Source: Streptomyces sp. NBC_01214 (GTDB lineage: Bacteria > Actinomycetota > Actinomycetes > Streptomycetales > Streptomycetaceae). From it: a DNA stretch of 64,000 nucleotides. Both the position numbers and the translations under genes were made by a program. The stretch is from contig NZ_JAPEOS010000002.1 of the NCBI RefSeq assembly GCF_026340975.1, forward strand, positions 452,501 to 516,500. Reading direction: 5' to 3'. Shown here piece by piece: positions 16,677 to 24,630 of the stretch (positions are counted from its first letter, which is position 1; each line of letters begins with the position of its first letter). A model generated the notes under the pieces. That model was given only the letters and a program-made list of their open reading frames with translations. It did not search any database and was not told where the DNA came from.

Positions 16677-17783
16677 GTGATGAGCTTGACCGGTACACCC
16701 TTCTTCGCGACGGTGATCGCCCTGACGGCGATCGCCGTCGTCCTTCCGCTGGCCGTGTGGAGCAAGGTGCGCGGCCCGGCCGCCGTGCGCACGCTCCTGC
16801 GCGCGCTGATGGTGGTGTTCGCCCAGGTCACAGCCATCGCCGTGGTGTTCGTCGCGGTCAATCGCGCCGAACACTTCTATGCCTCGTGGAGCGACCTGTT
16901 CGGCACCGGCAAGTACGTCACGGCCGCCCCCGACCTCGGCCCGGACGGGCTCGGCGGCAAGAAGGTCGAAGAGGCGCCGAAGGTCAAGCAGCAGTTCCAG
17001 CCGGTGGAGGGGGTCGGCGGGCGGGTCCAGAAGACCGAGCTCGACGGCAAGATCTCCGGGGTCAAGGGCGACGTCATGGTGTGGCTGCCGCCGCAGTACG
17101 ACGACCCGGCCTACAAGGACAAGAAGTTCCCGGTGATCGAGCTCATACCGGGCATACCGGGCACGGGGAAGTCCTGGTTCCAGGGGCTCAAGGCGCACGA
17201 GGTGCTGGAGCCGCTGATGAAGAGCGGCAAGGTGCAGCCGTTCATCCTGGTCTCGCCGCGCGCCATGCTGCTCGGCAACGGCGACACCGGCTGCGCCAAC
17301 ATCCCCGGCAAGGTCAACGCGGACAGCTGGTTCAGCGTCGACGTCCGCAAGATGGTCGTCGACAACTTCCGGGCCTCGGACGAGGCCCGCACCTGGGGCG
17401 TGGCCGGCTATTCGGCCGGCGCCTACTGCGCCGCCAAGCTCGCGATCGCGCACCCCGACCGCTACAGCGCGGCCGTCTCCCTGTCCGGCTACAACGACCC
17501 GGGGCAGGAGCCCTCGTCGCTGGTCGCCAAGGACCCCGAACTGCGCAAGACCCACAACCTGAAGAACTGGCTCCAGGCCGCACCCACCCCGCCCGCGGTG
17601 GCGCTGTGGATGTCGGGGGCCGAGCAGGACGGTTACCTGTCCGGCACGGACCTCAAGGCGATCGCCAAGAGCCCGACCGTGGTGCACGCGGAGAAGGTCG
17701 TCGGCGGGCACAACCTCGAATCGTGGTCCAAGCAGCTGCCGCAGACCTTCGGCTGGCTGAGCGGCGTGGTCAAGGCCCCGTAG
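16677..17783 (+). CDS. Membrane-anchored alpha/beta-hydrolase esterase
   Basis: 367-368 residues (GTG at 16677 or ATG at 16680). A -10-like TAGGGT (16671 region) lies just before the start, pointing to a leaderless mRNA. Two N-terminal membrane helices (about 8-28 and 40-60) precede an extracytoplasmic esterase domain of the esterase D/antigen-85 fold. The nucleophile is S245 in GYSAGAY, and the candidate acid and base are Asp in MSGAEQDGY and His in VVGGHNLESW. The substrate is unknown; cell-surface ester hydrolysis or acyl transfer is plausible. It lies downstream of the two-component genes but probably has its own promoter. Confidence 0.82.
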   Translation: MMSLTGTPFFATVIALTAIAVVLPLAVWSKVRGPAAVRTLLRALMVVFAQVTAIAVVFVAVNRAEHFYASWSDLFGTGKYVTAAPDLGPDGLGGKKVEEAPKVKQQFQPVEGVGGRVQKTELDGKISGVKGDVMVWLPPQYDDPAYKDKKFPVIELIPGIPGTGKSWFQGLKAHEVLEPLMKSGKVQPFILVSPRAMLLGNGDTGCANIPGKVNADSWFSVDVRKMVVDNFRASDEARTWGVAGYSAGAYCAAKLAIAHPDRYSAAVSLSGYNDPGQEPSSLVAKDPELRKTHNLKNWLQAAPTPPAVALWMSGAEQDGYLSGTDLKAIAKSPTVVHAEKVVGGHNLESWSKQLPQTFGWLSGVVKAP

Positions 17784-17885
17784 CCCGCGCCGGGCCCTGC
17801 GTCTGCCGATCGGCGGACGGCCCCGCGGACCCCGCCGCCGATCTCTGCCGGTCGGCCGATGTGCCCGGTACCCGCGGCCCGGGAG

Positions 17886-17919
17886 CCTGGTCCCAGGACG
17901 AAATCCAAGGGGGACCAGG
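17886..17919 (+). promoter_or_regulatory. Hairpin overlapping the ribosome-binding site of the 17923 gene
   Basis: CCTGGTCCC (17886-17894) pairs perfectly with GGGACCAGG (17911-17919). The Shine-Dalgarno-like AAGGGGG (about 17908-17913) is partly inside the 3' arm, and the ATG is at 17923. Folding would hide the site and could limit translation. Confidence 0.4.
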
Positions 17920-17922
17920 GTC

Positions 17923-19020
17923 ATGGCACATGCGGTGAGCAGCGGGAACGAGCAGGTCCGGGCGGCGGTGCGGCGCCGGTGGTGGTCGGGTTGGCCCCAC
18001 TGGACCCCGTACGCGGCGGCCGCCTGGTCCCTCGCCTACGGTCTGGCCGGGCTGTACTGGACGCTGGGCGGCGCCGCGTACCCGTTCGCGCCGGTCGACG
18101 AGGACCGGTCGGCCGGATCCGTCCTCGAACCGAGCCCGGCCGCCGTCGTGAGCCCGGTCATCGCGGCGCTCGGCCTCGCAGGGGCGGTCTGCGGGGTGCT
18201 CATGGCACGCCGCCCGGCGAGCGGCGCCGCCGCCCGACGGTTCCTGCTCGGCTTCGGCTGGGCGCAGGCCCTCGCGCTCACGGTGGTCCTGCAGGACTAC
18301 ACGCTGATCGCCGTGGTCGCCTTCGCGCCGCTCCTGGTGGTGTTCGCCTTCACCGGGGTGCCCGGCCCGCAGGACGGCATCGGCGACATCCTCTACTGGC
18401 ACCGGGACAACCTGCTGATCCTGTTCGTGGGCGGTGTGCTCTGGACGCTGGCCGTACTGGCGTACCAGCGGCGCACCCGCGGACTGTGCGCGCACTGCGG
18501 GCGCGGCGGAAGGGCCGCGGCCTGGACCGCGCCGCAGGCGGCGGCCCGCTGGGGGCGCCGGGCCGTACTGATCGCCGTGCTGTCGAGCATCCCGTACGAC
18601 GTGACCCGGGTGGCCTGGTTCTTCGGCTACCCGATGGGCATCACCGACGCGTTCCTGAAGGACATGCAGGACACCCCGGGCATGCTCGGGATCGGGCTGG
18701 GCCTCGCGATCGCCTCGACCGTCGGCGGCGTGCTGACCCACGGACTGGTCGCGCGCTGGGGCGAGGTCTGGCCGCGGTGGGTGCCGTTCAAGGCGGGCAG
18801 GCCGGTCGCGCTCGCCACCGCGATCGTCCCGGCCCTGCTGGTGTCCGTGGTCCTCGTACCCGGCGGCCTCCAGATGATCCGGGGCGGGGACCAGCCCTTC
18901 GGCTGGGGGACCAACTACCCCGCGATGCTCTGGGTGGTCTGGGGAGCCGCGTTGGGCGCAGCCACCCTCGCCTACTACCTCCGCCGGCGCGGCACCTGCG
19001 GCTACTGCGCCCGGGGATGA
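17923..19020 (+). CDS. Polytopic membrane protein with two CxxC motifs
   Basis: 365 residues with about eight hydrophobic helices. Two cytoplasmic-looking cysteine pairs, CAHCGRGG in the middle loop and CGYCARG at the very C-terminus, could bind zinc or be redox active. I do not recognise a characterised family; similar proteins are simply annotated as integral membrane proteins in Streptomyces. It is a single-gene unit between two intergenic hairpin regions. Confidence 0.75.
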   Translation: MAHAVSSGNEQVRAAVRRRWWSGWPHWTPYAAAAWSLAYGLAGLYWTLGGAAYPFAPVDEDRSAGSVLEPSPAAVVSPVIAALGLAGAVCGVLMARRPASGAAARRFLLGFGWAQALALTVVLQDYTLIAVVAFAPLLVVFAFTGVPGPQDGIGDILYWHRDNLLILFVGGVLWTLAVLAYQRRTRGLCAHCGRGGRAAAWTAPQAAARWGRRAVLIAVLSSIPYDVTRVAWFFGYPMGITDAFLKDMQDTPGMLGIGLGLAIASTVGGVLTHGLVARWGEVWPRWVPFKAGRPVALATAIVPALLVSVVLVPGGLQMIRGGDQPFGWGTNYPAMLWVVWGAALGAATLAYYLRRRGTCGYCARG

Positions 19021-19039
19021 GCGGGTCCGTCCGACCGAC

Positions 19040-20110
19040 CTACGCGGGGCGGGAGGCGCCGGCCCAGGGCATCGAGTCGATCGGCGCGAGCCGGACCGTC
19101 GATCCGGGGCGCGGGGCGTGGATCATCTGGCCGTTGCCGACGTAGAGGCCGACGTGGGTGACCCCGGAGTAGAAGAACACCAGGTCGCCCGGGGCCAGCT
19201 GGTCGCGGGACACGCGCCGGCCGGCGTTGATCTGGGTGTAGGTGGTGCGGGGCAGGGAGACCCCGGCCGAGCGCCAGGCCGCCTGGGTCAGGCCGGAGCA
19301 GTCGAAGGAGCCCGGGCCCGTCGCGCCCCAGACGTACGGCTTGCCGATCGCTCCGTGCGCGAAGGCCACGGCGCGGGCCGCGCGCGAACCGTCGGACGGG
19401 GGCGGGGGCGCGGCGCCCTTGGACGGGGCGGAGGCGGAGGCGGCGGCGGGGGCGGCGGCCGGTCCGCCGGCCGACCGGGCTTCGTAGGCGGCCCGCTCCT
19501 CGGCGGTGAGCCGGGCCAGCAGGTTCTTGGCGGCGGTGAGCTTCTCCTCGATCTCGGCCTTGTGCCCGGCGAGTTCGTCCTGCCGGGAGCGGAGGTCGGC
19601 GAGCCGCCCGGCGGCCTGCTCGCGGAGCTTGCCGACCTCGTCGAGCCGGCGGCGCACGGTGGTGATCCCGGCGGCGTTGCGGTCCCCGGCGCGGGAGATG
19701 AAGGCGGCCTGGGAGAGGTACTCCTGCGGGTCGGAGGCCAGCGCGAGCTGGACGGTGGTGCCCAGGGAGCCGCTGCGGTACTGGGAGGCGGCGAGCGTTC
19801 CGAGTGCGCTGCGGGCGGTGTTGAGCTGGTCGGTCTTGCGGGCGGTCTCCTCGCGCAGTCCGGTCAGCGCGCGTTCGGCCTCGTCCGCCCGTTCCTTCGC
19901 CCCGTTGTACCGCTCGGTCGCCGCCTCGGCCTCCTCGTAGAGCCGGTCCACCTCCGATTTGACCTGGGCGGGGGTGGACCGGGGGTCGGCCTGGGCGCTG
20001 CCTTCGAAGGCGGTGGCGGTGGCAGCGCCCGCGAGGGCGATGGTGGCGGCGGTCGTCCGTACCGGGCCGCCGGAGAGCGGGCGCTGCCTGGGCTTTCGAT
20101 GACTGGCCAC
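19040..20110 (-). CDS. Secreted NlpC/P60 peptidoglycan endopeptidase (RipA-like)
   Basis: 356 residues from the GTG at 20110, chosen over the upstream ATG because it gives a normal signal peptide (TTAATIALAGAATATAFEGSAQA). A long coiled coil (about residues 45-220) precedes an Ala/Pro linker and a C-terminal NlpC/P60 domain. Catalytic Cys is in SFDCSGLTQAAW, first His in THVGLYVG and third residue in MIHAPRPG. Family members cleave D-Glu-DAP peptide links and take part in cell separation. The coiled coil typically auto-inhibits or recruits partners. No c-di-AMP riboswitch is visible upstream. Confidence 0.92.
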   Translation of the reverse strand: MASHRKPRQRPLSGGPVRTTAATIALAGAATATAFEGSAQADPRSTPAQVKSEVDRLYEEAEAATERYNGAKERADEAERALTGLREETARKTDQLNTARSALGTLAASQYRSGSLGTTVQLALASDPQEYLSQAAFISRAGDRNAAGITTVRRRLDEVGKLREQAAGRLADLRSRQDELAGHKAEIEEKLTAAKNLLARLTAEERAAYEARSAGGPAAAPAAASASAPSKGAAPPPPSDGSRAARAVAFAHGAIGKPYVWGATGPGSFDCSGLTQAAWRSAGVSLPRTTYTQINAGRRVSRDQLAPGDLVFFYSGVTHVGLYVGNGQMIHAPRPGSTVRLAPIDSMPWAGASRPA

Positions 20111-20253
20111 GAGGGCCTCACGTCCTTCCTCTGTCGGTGCCTGGAGGAGGACGCTAGACCCGGAGGTAACGGGCGGATGACGAGATGATCGCAAGTGGCC
20201 CGATATGACTGGAGCTGGCCGCAGCGGACCGGAGCGGATCGTTCCGGTGTGGG

Positions 20254-20607
20254 TCAGTGCCAGAGAACGGCGATGAAGATGTTGATCACGGTCAGCCCGC
20301 CGACCGCGCCGAACAGAGCCTTGTCCACGTGCTCCTCGTCGCGCTTGACGTAGACGAGGCAGAGGATCACGAAGAGGATCGCGAGCTTCACGCCGACCTT
20401 GATGTTGTTGACGGGGTCCCCGGCCATCTGGTTGAAGCCGACCAGGAGCACGCCGGTGACCAGCATGGTGAGCGCGCCGTGCAGCATGGCGGGCGTGAAA
20501 CGGGCGGTGCCCGCGCTCATCGCCTTCATCTGGGTCAGGAAGCCGCCGAGGAGCGAGGCGATCCCGATGATGTGCAGGCCGACGAAGACATTGATGAGTA
20601 CGTCCAT
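20254..20607 (-). CDS. Small four-helix membrane protein
   Basis: 117 residues with four predicted membrane helices (starting MDVLINVFVGLHIIGIASLLGGFL) and few charged residues. It resembles the short integral membrane proteins of unknown function often found singly in actinobacteria. The hydrolase stop codon lies 26 bp upstream on the same strand, so the two are probably co-transcribed from the operator region near 21.6 kb. Confidence 0.75.
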   Translation of the reverse strand: MDVLINVFVGLHIIGIASLLGGFLTQMKAMSAGTARFTPAMLHGALTMLVTGVLLVGFNQMAGDPVNNIKVGVKLAILFVILCLVYVKRDEEHVDKALFGAVGGLTVINIFIAVLWH

Positions 20608-20633
20608 GGCGTCGAGCGTACGAGGCGGCCCGG

Positions 20634-21575
20634 TCAGCCGAAGAAGCGGGTCAGCTCGTCCGTGACGACCTCCGGCCGCTCCTCCGGGAGGTAGTGGCCG
20701 CTGCCGTCGACGCGGACCACGCGGGTGTCGGTGCCGAGCGCCGGGACCGCGGCGAGCAGGCGTTCGTAGTTGCTGTGCTCGCCGCCGAGCGCGAGCAGCG
20801 GGGTGGTCACGGGGGAGTAGCCGGCGAGGTCGTCGATGTCCTGACGGAAGGCCTGGTACCAGGCGTTGCCGGCCCGGATCGCGTCCGGGGAGTCGTACGC
20901 GCGGGCGTACACCGCGCGGGAGCGCTCGTCGATGGAGGCGGGGTCGGCGGTCATGGCCGCGAACAGCCAGTCCAGCAGCACGCGGTAGCGGCCGGCGAGG
21001 AGCTGTTCGGGCAGGTCCGGCACCTGGTTGAAGGCGAACCACCACAGGTGGCGGAGCCCGGGGCGGGGCAGCAGGGGCATCTGCGACCACGCCTCCTCGG
21101 GGTGCGAGACGTCGAGGAGGGCGAGCCGGCGGGTGGCGTCCGGGTGGTTGGCGGCGTGGGCGTAGGCGACCATCGCGCCGATGTCGTGCCCGGCGAAGTG
21201 CGCCGACCCGATCGAGAGGTGTCCGAGGAGGGCGTGGACGTCGGCGGCCATCGTCTTCTTGTCGTAGCCGGCGGCGGGCTTGGCGGAGCCGCCCATGCCG
21301 CGCAGGTCGACGGCGATCACCCGGTACCGGCGGGCCAGGGCCGGCAGCACCTTGTGCCACTGCCACCAGGTCTGCGGCCAGCCGCCGAGGAGGACGAGCG
21401 GTGTGCCGCTGCCGCCCTCCACGTAGTGCAGTCGGGTGCCGTTGACCTTGGCGTGGTGGCTGGTGAAGCCCCCGTCGAGGGAGGCGGCCAGGGCGGCGTC
21501 GTCGAGCGGGGTGGTGGCGGGCGGGGTGGTGGCGAGCGGGGTGGTGGTCGGCTGGGTGGTGGCGGGCTGGGGCAC
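20634..21575 (-). CDS. Alpha/beta-hydrolase, epoxide hydrolase/haloalkane dehalogenase type
   Basis: 313 residues from GTG. The oxyanion-hole motif is GGWPQTWWQW. The nucleophile is an Asp in AGHDIGAMVAYAHA, which marks the epoxide hydrolase/dehalogenase branch rather than serine esterases, and the catalytic His is in GSGHYLPEE. The first 25 residues are a Thr/Pro repeat (TTPLATTPPATTPL) from a short GC-rich tandem repeat, so the real start could be internal near DDAALAASLDGGF. It is divergently transcribed from an ArsR-family regulator with a long inverted repeat between them, so it is probably repressed by that regulator. Confidence 0.85.
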   Translation of the reverse strand: MPQPATTQPTTTPLATTPPATTPLDDAALAASLDGGFTSHHAKVNGTRLHYVEGGSGTPLVLLGGWPQTWWQWHKVLPALARRYRVIAVDLRGMGGSAKPAAGYDKKTMAADVHALLGHLSIGSAHFAGHDIGAMVAYAHAANHPDATRRLALLDVSHPEEAWSQMPLLPRPGLRHLWWFAFNQVPDLPEQLLAGRYRVLLDWLFAAMTADPASIDERSRAVYARAYDSPDAIRAGNAWYQAFRQDIDDLAGYSPVTTPLLALGGEHSNYERLLAAVPALGTDTRVVRVDGSGHYLPEERPEVVTDELTRFFG

Positions 21576-21603
21576 GGCGGGTCCGTCCTCGCGAGATTGA
21601 CCG

Positions 21604-21652
21604 TTCGAAGATTTCGTACGGTTGAGTGAGTGGACTGTACGAGATCTTCGAA
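21604..21652. promoter_or_regulatory. Long inverted-repeat operator between hydrolase and ArsR genes
   Basis: TTCGAAGATTTCGTAC (21604-21619) and GTACGAGATCTTCGAA (21637-21652) match at 15 of 16 positions as an inverted repeat with a 17-bp spacer. A third related site, GTACG-N7-CGTAC, is at 21669-21685, just before the ArsR start. The arrangement suits an ArsR-type repressor controlling both genes. Confidence 0.7.
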
Positions 21653-21694
21653 TGGATTGGCAATGTCCGTACGAGAACTGCGTACAGTGGGGTC

Positions 21695-22045
21695 ATGCCT
21701 GCTGCCGCTGCCGAGCCGACCCATCCCGCCGCCGACCGCATCGAGCTGGTCGAGGTCCTGGCGGCGCTCGGACACCCCGTCCGACTGGAGATCGTCCGCA
21801 AGCTCTCCTCCGGCGAGGAGGCGTTCTGCGGCGAGGTCGTCCCCGACCTGCCCCGCTCCAGCGTCACGCACCACCTCAAGACGCTGCGCGAGAGCGGCGT
21901 GATCTGCCAGCGCCCGCAGGGCCGCAAGCTCTTCCTCGCGCTGCGCCGCGAGGACCTGGAGCTCCGTTTCCCCGGTCTGCTCGAACTCGTGCTGGCCTGT
22001 CGGTCCCGCCCCCTAGACTCGGAATGCGATGAGCAGCCTCTTTGA
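21695..22045 (+). CDS. ArsR-family winged-helix repressor
   Basis: 116 residues from the ATG at 21695; an upstream ATG in the same frame would put the operator inside the gene. The core is LVEVLAALGHPVRLEIVRKLSSGEEAFCGEV followed by the recognition helix PRSSVTHHLKTLRESGVI. Metal-site ELCVCDL-type cysteines are absent (only one Cys, in AFCGEV), so it is more likely a redox or small-molecule sensor of the PaeR/YczG kind than a metal sensor. It overlaps the pcrA start by 17 bp, but regulates most plausibly the divergent hydrolase. Confidence 0.88.
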   Translation: MPAAAAEPTHPAADRIELVEVLAALGHPVRLEIVRKLSSGEEAFCGEVVPDLPRSSVTHHLKTLRESGVICQRPQGRKLFLALRREDLELRFPGLLELVLACRSRPLDSECDEQPL

Positions 22046-24551
22046 CGACAGTTTCCTGGCGGACCTCACCCCCTCCGACGAGGTCCCGCCGCCGCCCGAG
22101 GACCACGCCGCCCCCGAAGCGGGCGCGGACGATCTCTTCGGGGGGCGGTTCGACGTACCCATGACCGGGGACGCGTACTACCGGGACGGCGCCCCCAGGC
22201 CCGTCATCGACCCGGCGACGCTCCTGGACGGGCTCAACGAGCAGCAGTGCGCGGCCGTGGTGCACGCGGGCTCCCCGCTGCTCATCGTGGCCGGCGCCGG
22301 CTCCGGCAAGACCCGGGTGCTGACCCACCGCATCGGACACCTGCTGTCCGCGCGGAACGTCCACCCCGGCCAGATCCTGGCGATCACCTTCACCAACAAG
22401 GCCGCCGGCGAGATGAAGGAGCGCGTCGAGGGCCTGGTCGGCCCGCGCGCGAATGCCATGTGGGTCTCCACCTTCCACAGCGCGTGCGTGCGCATCCTGC
22501 GCCGCGAGTCCAAGCGGCTCGGCTTCACGTCCTCGTTCTCGATCTACGACGCGGCCGACTCGAAGCGCCTGATGGCGCTCGTCTGCCGCGACCTGGACCT
22601 GGACCCGAAGAAGTTCCCGCCGAAGGCCTTCAACGCCAAGGTCTCGAACCTGAAGAACGAGCTGATCGACGAGGAAGCCTTCGCCGATCAGGCCGCCGAC
22701 GGCTTCGAGAAGACCCTGGCCCAGGCGTACGCGATGTACCAGGGGCGGCTGCGCGAGGCCAACGCCCTCGACTTCGACGACATCATCATGACCACGGTCC
22801 ACCTGCTCCAGGCGTTCCCGGACGTCGCCGAGCACTACCGGCGCCGCTTCCGGCACGTCCTCGTCGACGAGTACCAGGACACCAACCACGCCCAGTACAC
22901 GCTGGTGCGCGAGCTGGTCGGCACCGGCTACCCGGACCTGCCCCCGGCCGAGCTGTGCGTGGTGGGTGACGCCGACCAGTCGATCTACGCCTTCCGCGGT
23001 GCGACCATCCGCAACATCCTCCAGTTCGAAGAGGACTACAAGGACGCGACGACGATCCTGCTGGAGCAGAACTACCGCTCCACGCAGACGATCCTCTCCG
23101 CGGCCAACGCGGTCATCGAGCGCAACGAGAACCGCCGCGCCAAGAACCTGTGGACCCAGGCCGGCACCGGCGCCGTCATCACCGGCTACGTGGCGGACAC
23201 CGAGCACGACGAGGCCCAGTTCGTCGCCGACGAGATCGACCGGTTGACGGACGCGGGCGACGCCAAGGCGGGCGACGTCGCGATCTTCTACCGGACCAAC
23301 GCGCAGTCCCGCGTGTTCGAGGAGATCTTCATTCGGGTCGGACTGCCCTACAAGGTCGTCGGCGGCGTCCGCTTCTACGAGCGCAAGGAGGTCCGCGACG
23401 TCCTCGCGTACCTGCGCGTCCTGGCGAACCCGGAGGACAACGTCCCGCTGCGGCGCATCCTGAACGTGCCCAAGCGCGGCATCGGCGAGCGCGCCGAGGC
23501 GATGATCGACGCCCTCGCGATGCGCGAGAAGATCACTTTCCCGCAGGCGCTGCGCCGCGTGGACGAGGCCTTCGGCATGGCCGCGCGCTCCACCAACGCC
23601 GTGAAGCGGTTCAACGTGCTGATGGAGGAGCTGCGCACGATCGTCGACTCGGGCGCGGGCCCGGCGGTGGTCCTGGAAGCGGTACTGGAGCGGACGGGCT
23701 ACCTCGCCGAACTCCAGGCGTCGACCGACCCGCAGGACGAGACGCGCATCGAGAACCTCCAGGAGCTCGCGGCCGTGGCGCTGGAGTTCGAGCAGGCGCG
23801 GGAGGCAGCGGCTGCCGAGGCCGCCGAGACCGGCGCCCCGGCTCCCGGGTCCGGCACCCTGGCCGAGTTCCTGGAACAGGTCGCGCTCGTCGCCGACTCC
23901 GACCAGATCCCGGACGAGGACACCGAGGGCACGGGCGTCATCACGCTGATGACCCTGCACACCGCCAAGGGCCTCGAATTCCCGGTGGTCTTCCTGACCG
24001 GCATGGAGGACGGGGTCTTCCCGCACATGCGGGCGCTGGGCCAGACCAAGGAACTGGAGGAGGAGCGCCGCCTCGCGTACGTCGGCATCACGCGGGCGCG
24101 CGAGCGGCTGTACCTGACCCGCTCCAGCATGCGCAGCGCGTGGGGCACGCCCTCGTACAACCCGCCGTCGCGGTTCCTCGAGGAGATCCCGGCGGAGTAC
24201 CTCCAGTGGAAGCGGACGGGTGCGACCCAGAAGCCCGCCGGTCCGATGCGGAGTTCGGGGTACGGGTCGTCGTCGTCCGGTTCGGGGAAGGCGACCTTCG
24301 GCACCTCGCCGGAGGCGTTCCTGTCCTCGTCGCGTACGAAGTCGGGCCCGTCCGGATTCGCGACGCGGCGGGCCGCCGACAAGCCGGTCATCGCCCTGGT
24401 GGTCGGGGACCGCGTCACGCACGACCAGTTCGGGCTCGGCACCGTCATGGAGGTCAAGGGAGCGGGCGCGGACGCGCAGGCCACCATCGACTTCGGGGAC
24501 GACAAGCCCAAGCGGCTGCTGCTGCGCTACGCGCCGGTGCAGAAGCTGTAG
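22029..24551 (+). CDS. pcrA: ATP-dependent DNA helicase PcrA/UvrD
   Basis: 840 residues, superfamily 1A 3'-5' helicase for nucleotide excision repair and removal of RNA polymerase or recombinase blocks. The Walker A is AGAGSGKT, motif Ia ITFTNKAAGEMKERV, motif II DEYQDTN, motif III VVGDADQSIYAFRGA, and motifs V/VI TLHTAKGLEFPVVFLTG and RRLAYVGITRARERL. The N-terminal 65 residues are an acidic extension. The C-terminus has a Ser/Gly-rich linker and the tudor-like GDRVTHDQFGLGTVMEVKG, which in PcrA contacts RNA polymerase. The coding region starts inside the ArsR gene's last codons. Confidence 0.97.
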   Translation: MSSLFDDSFLADLTPSDEVPPPPEDHAAPEAGADDLFGGRFDVPMTGDAYYRDGAPRPVIDPATLLDGLNEQQCAAVVHAGSPLLIVAGAGSGKTRVLTHRIGHLLSARNVHPGQILAITFTNKAAGEMKERVEGLVGPRANAMWVSTFHSACVRILRRESKRLGFTSSFSIYDAADSKRLMALVCRDLDLDPKKFPPKAFNAKVSNLKNELIDEEAFADQAADGFEKTLAQAYAMYQGRLREANALDFDDIIMTTVHLLQAFPDVAEHYRRRFRHVLVDEYQDTNHAQYTLVRELVGTGYPDLPPAELCVVGDADQSIYAFRGATIRNILQFEEDYKDATTILLEQNYRSTQTILSAANAVIERNENRRAKNLWTQAGTGAVITGYVADTEHDEAQFVADEIDRLTDAGDAKAGDVAIFYRTNAQSRVFEEIFIRVGLPYKVVGGVRFYERKEVRDVLAYLRVLANPEDNVPLRRILNVPKRGIGERAEAMIDALAMREKITFPQALRRVDEAFGMAARSTNAVKRFNVLMEELRTIVDSGAGPAVVLEAVLERTGYLAELQASTDPQDETRIENLQELAAVALEFEQAREAAAAEAAETGAPAPGSGTLAEFLEQVALVADSDQIPDEDTEGTGVITLMTLHTAKGLEFPVVFLTGMEDGVFPHMRALGQTKELEEERRLAYVGITRARERLYLTRSSMRSAWGTPSYNPPSRFLEEIPAEYLQWKRTGATQKPAGPMRSSGYGSSSSGSGKATFGTSPEAFLSSSRTKSGPSGFATRRAADKPVIALVVGDRVTHDQFGLGTVMEVKGAGADAQATIDFGDDKPKRLLLRYAPVQKL

Positions 24552-24630
24552 GAGGAGGGCGGCCGCGCGGCGATCACGCCGCCGGGAGATCAGACCGGGC
24601 CGGTTGCCGCCGGCCGGTTAGGTCGGGCGG

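Noticed and set aside
20111..20253. c-di-AMP (ydaO) riboswitch ahead of the NlpC/P60 gene
   Set aside because: The space is too short and the conserved ydaO blocks are absent; the same was checked ahead of the M23 gene.
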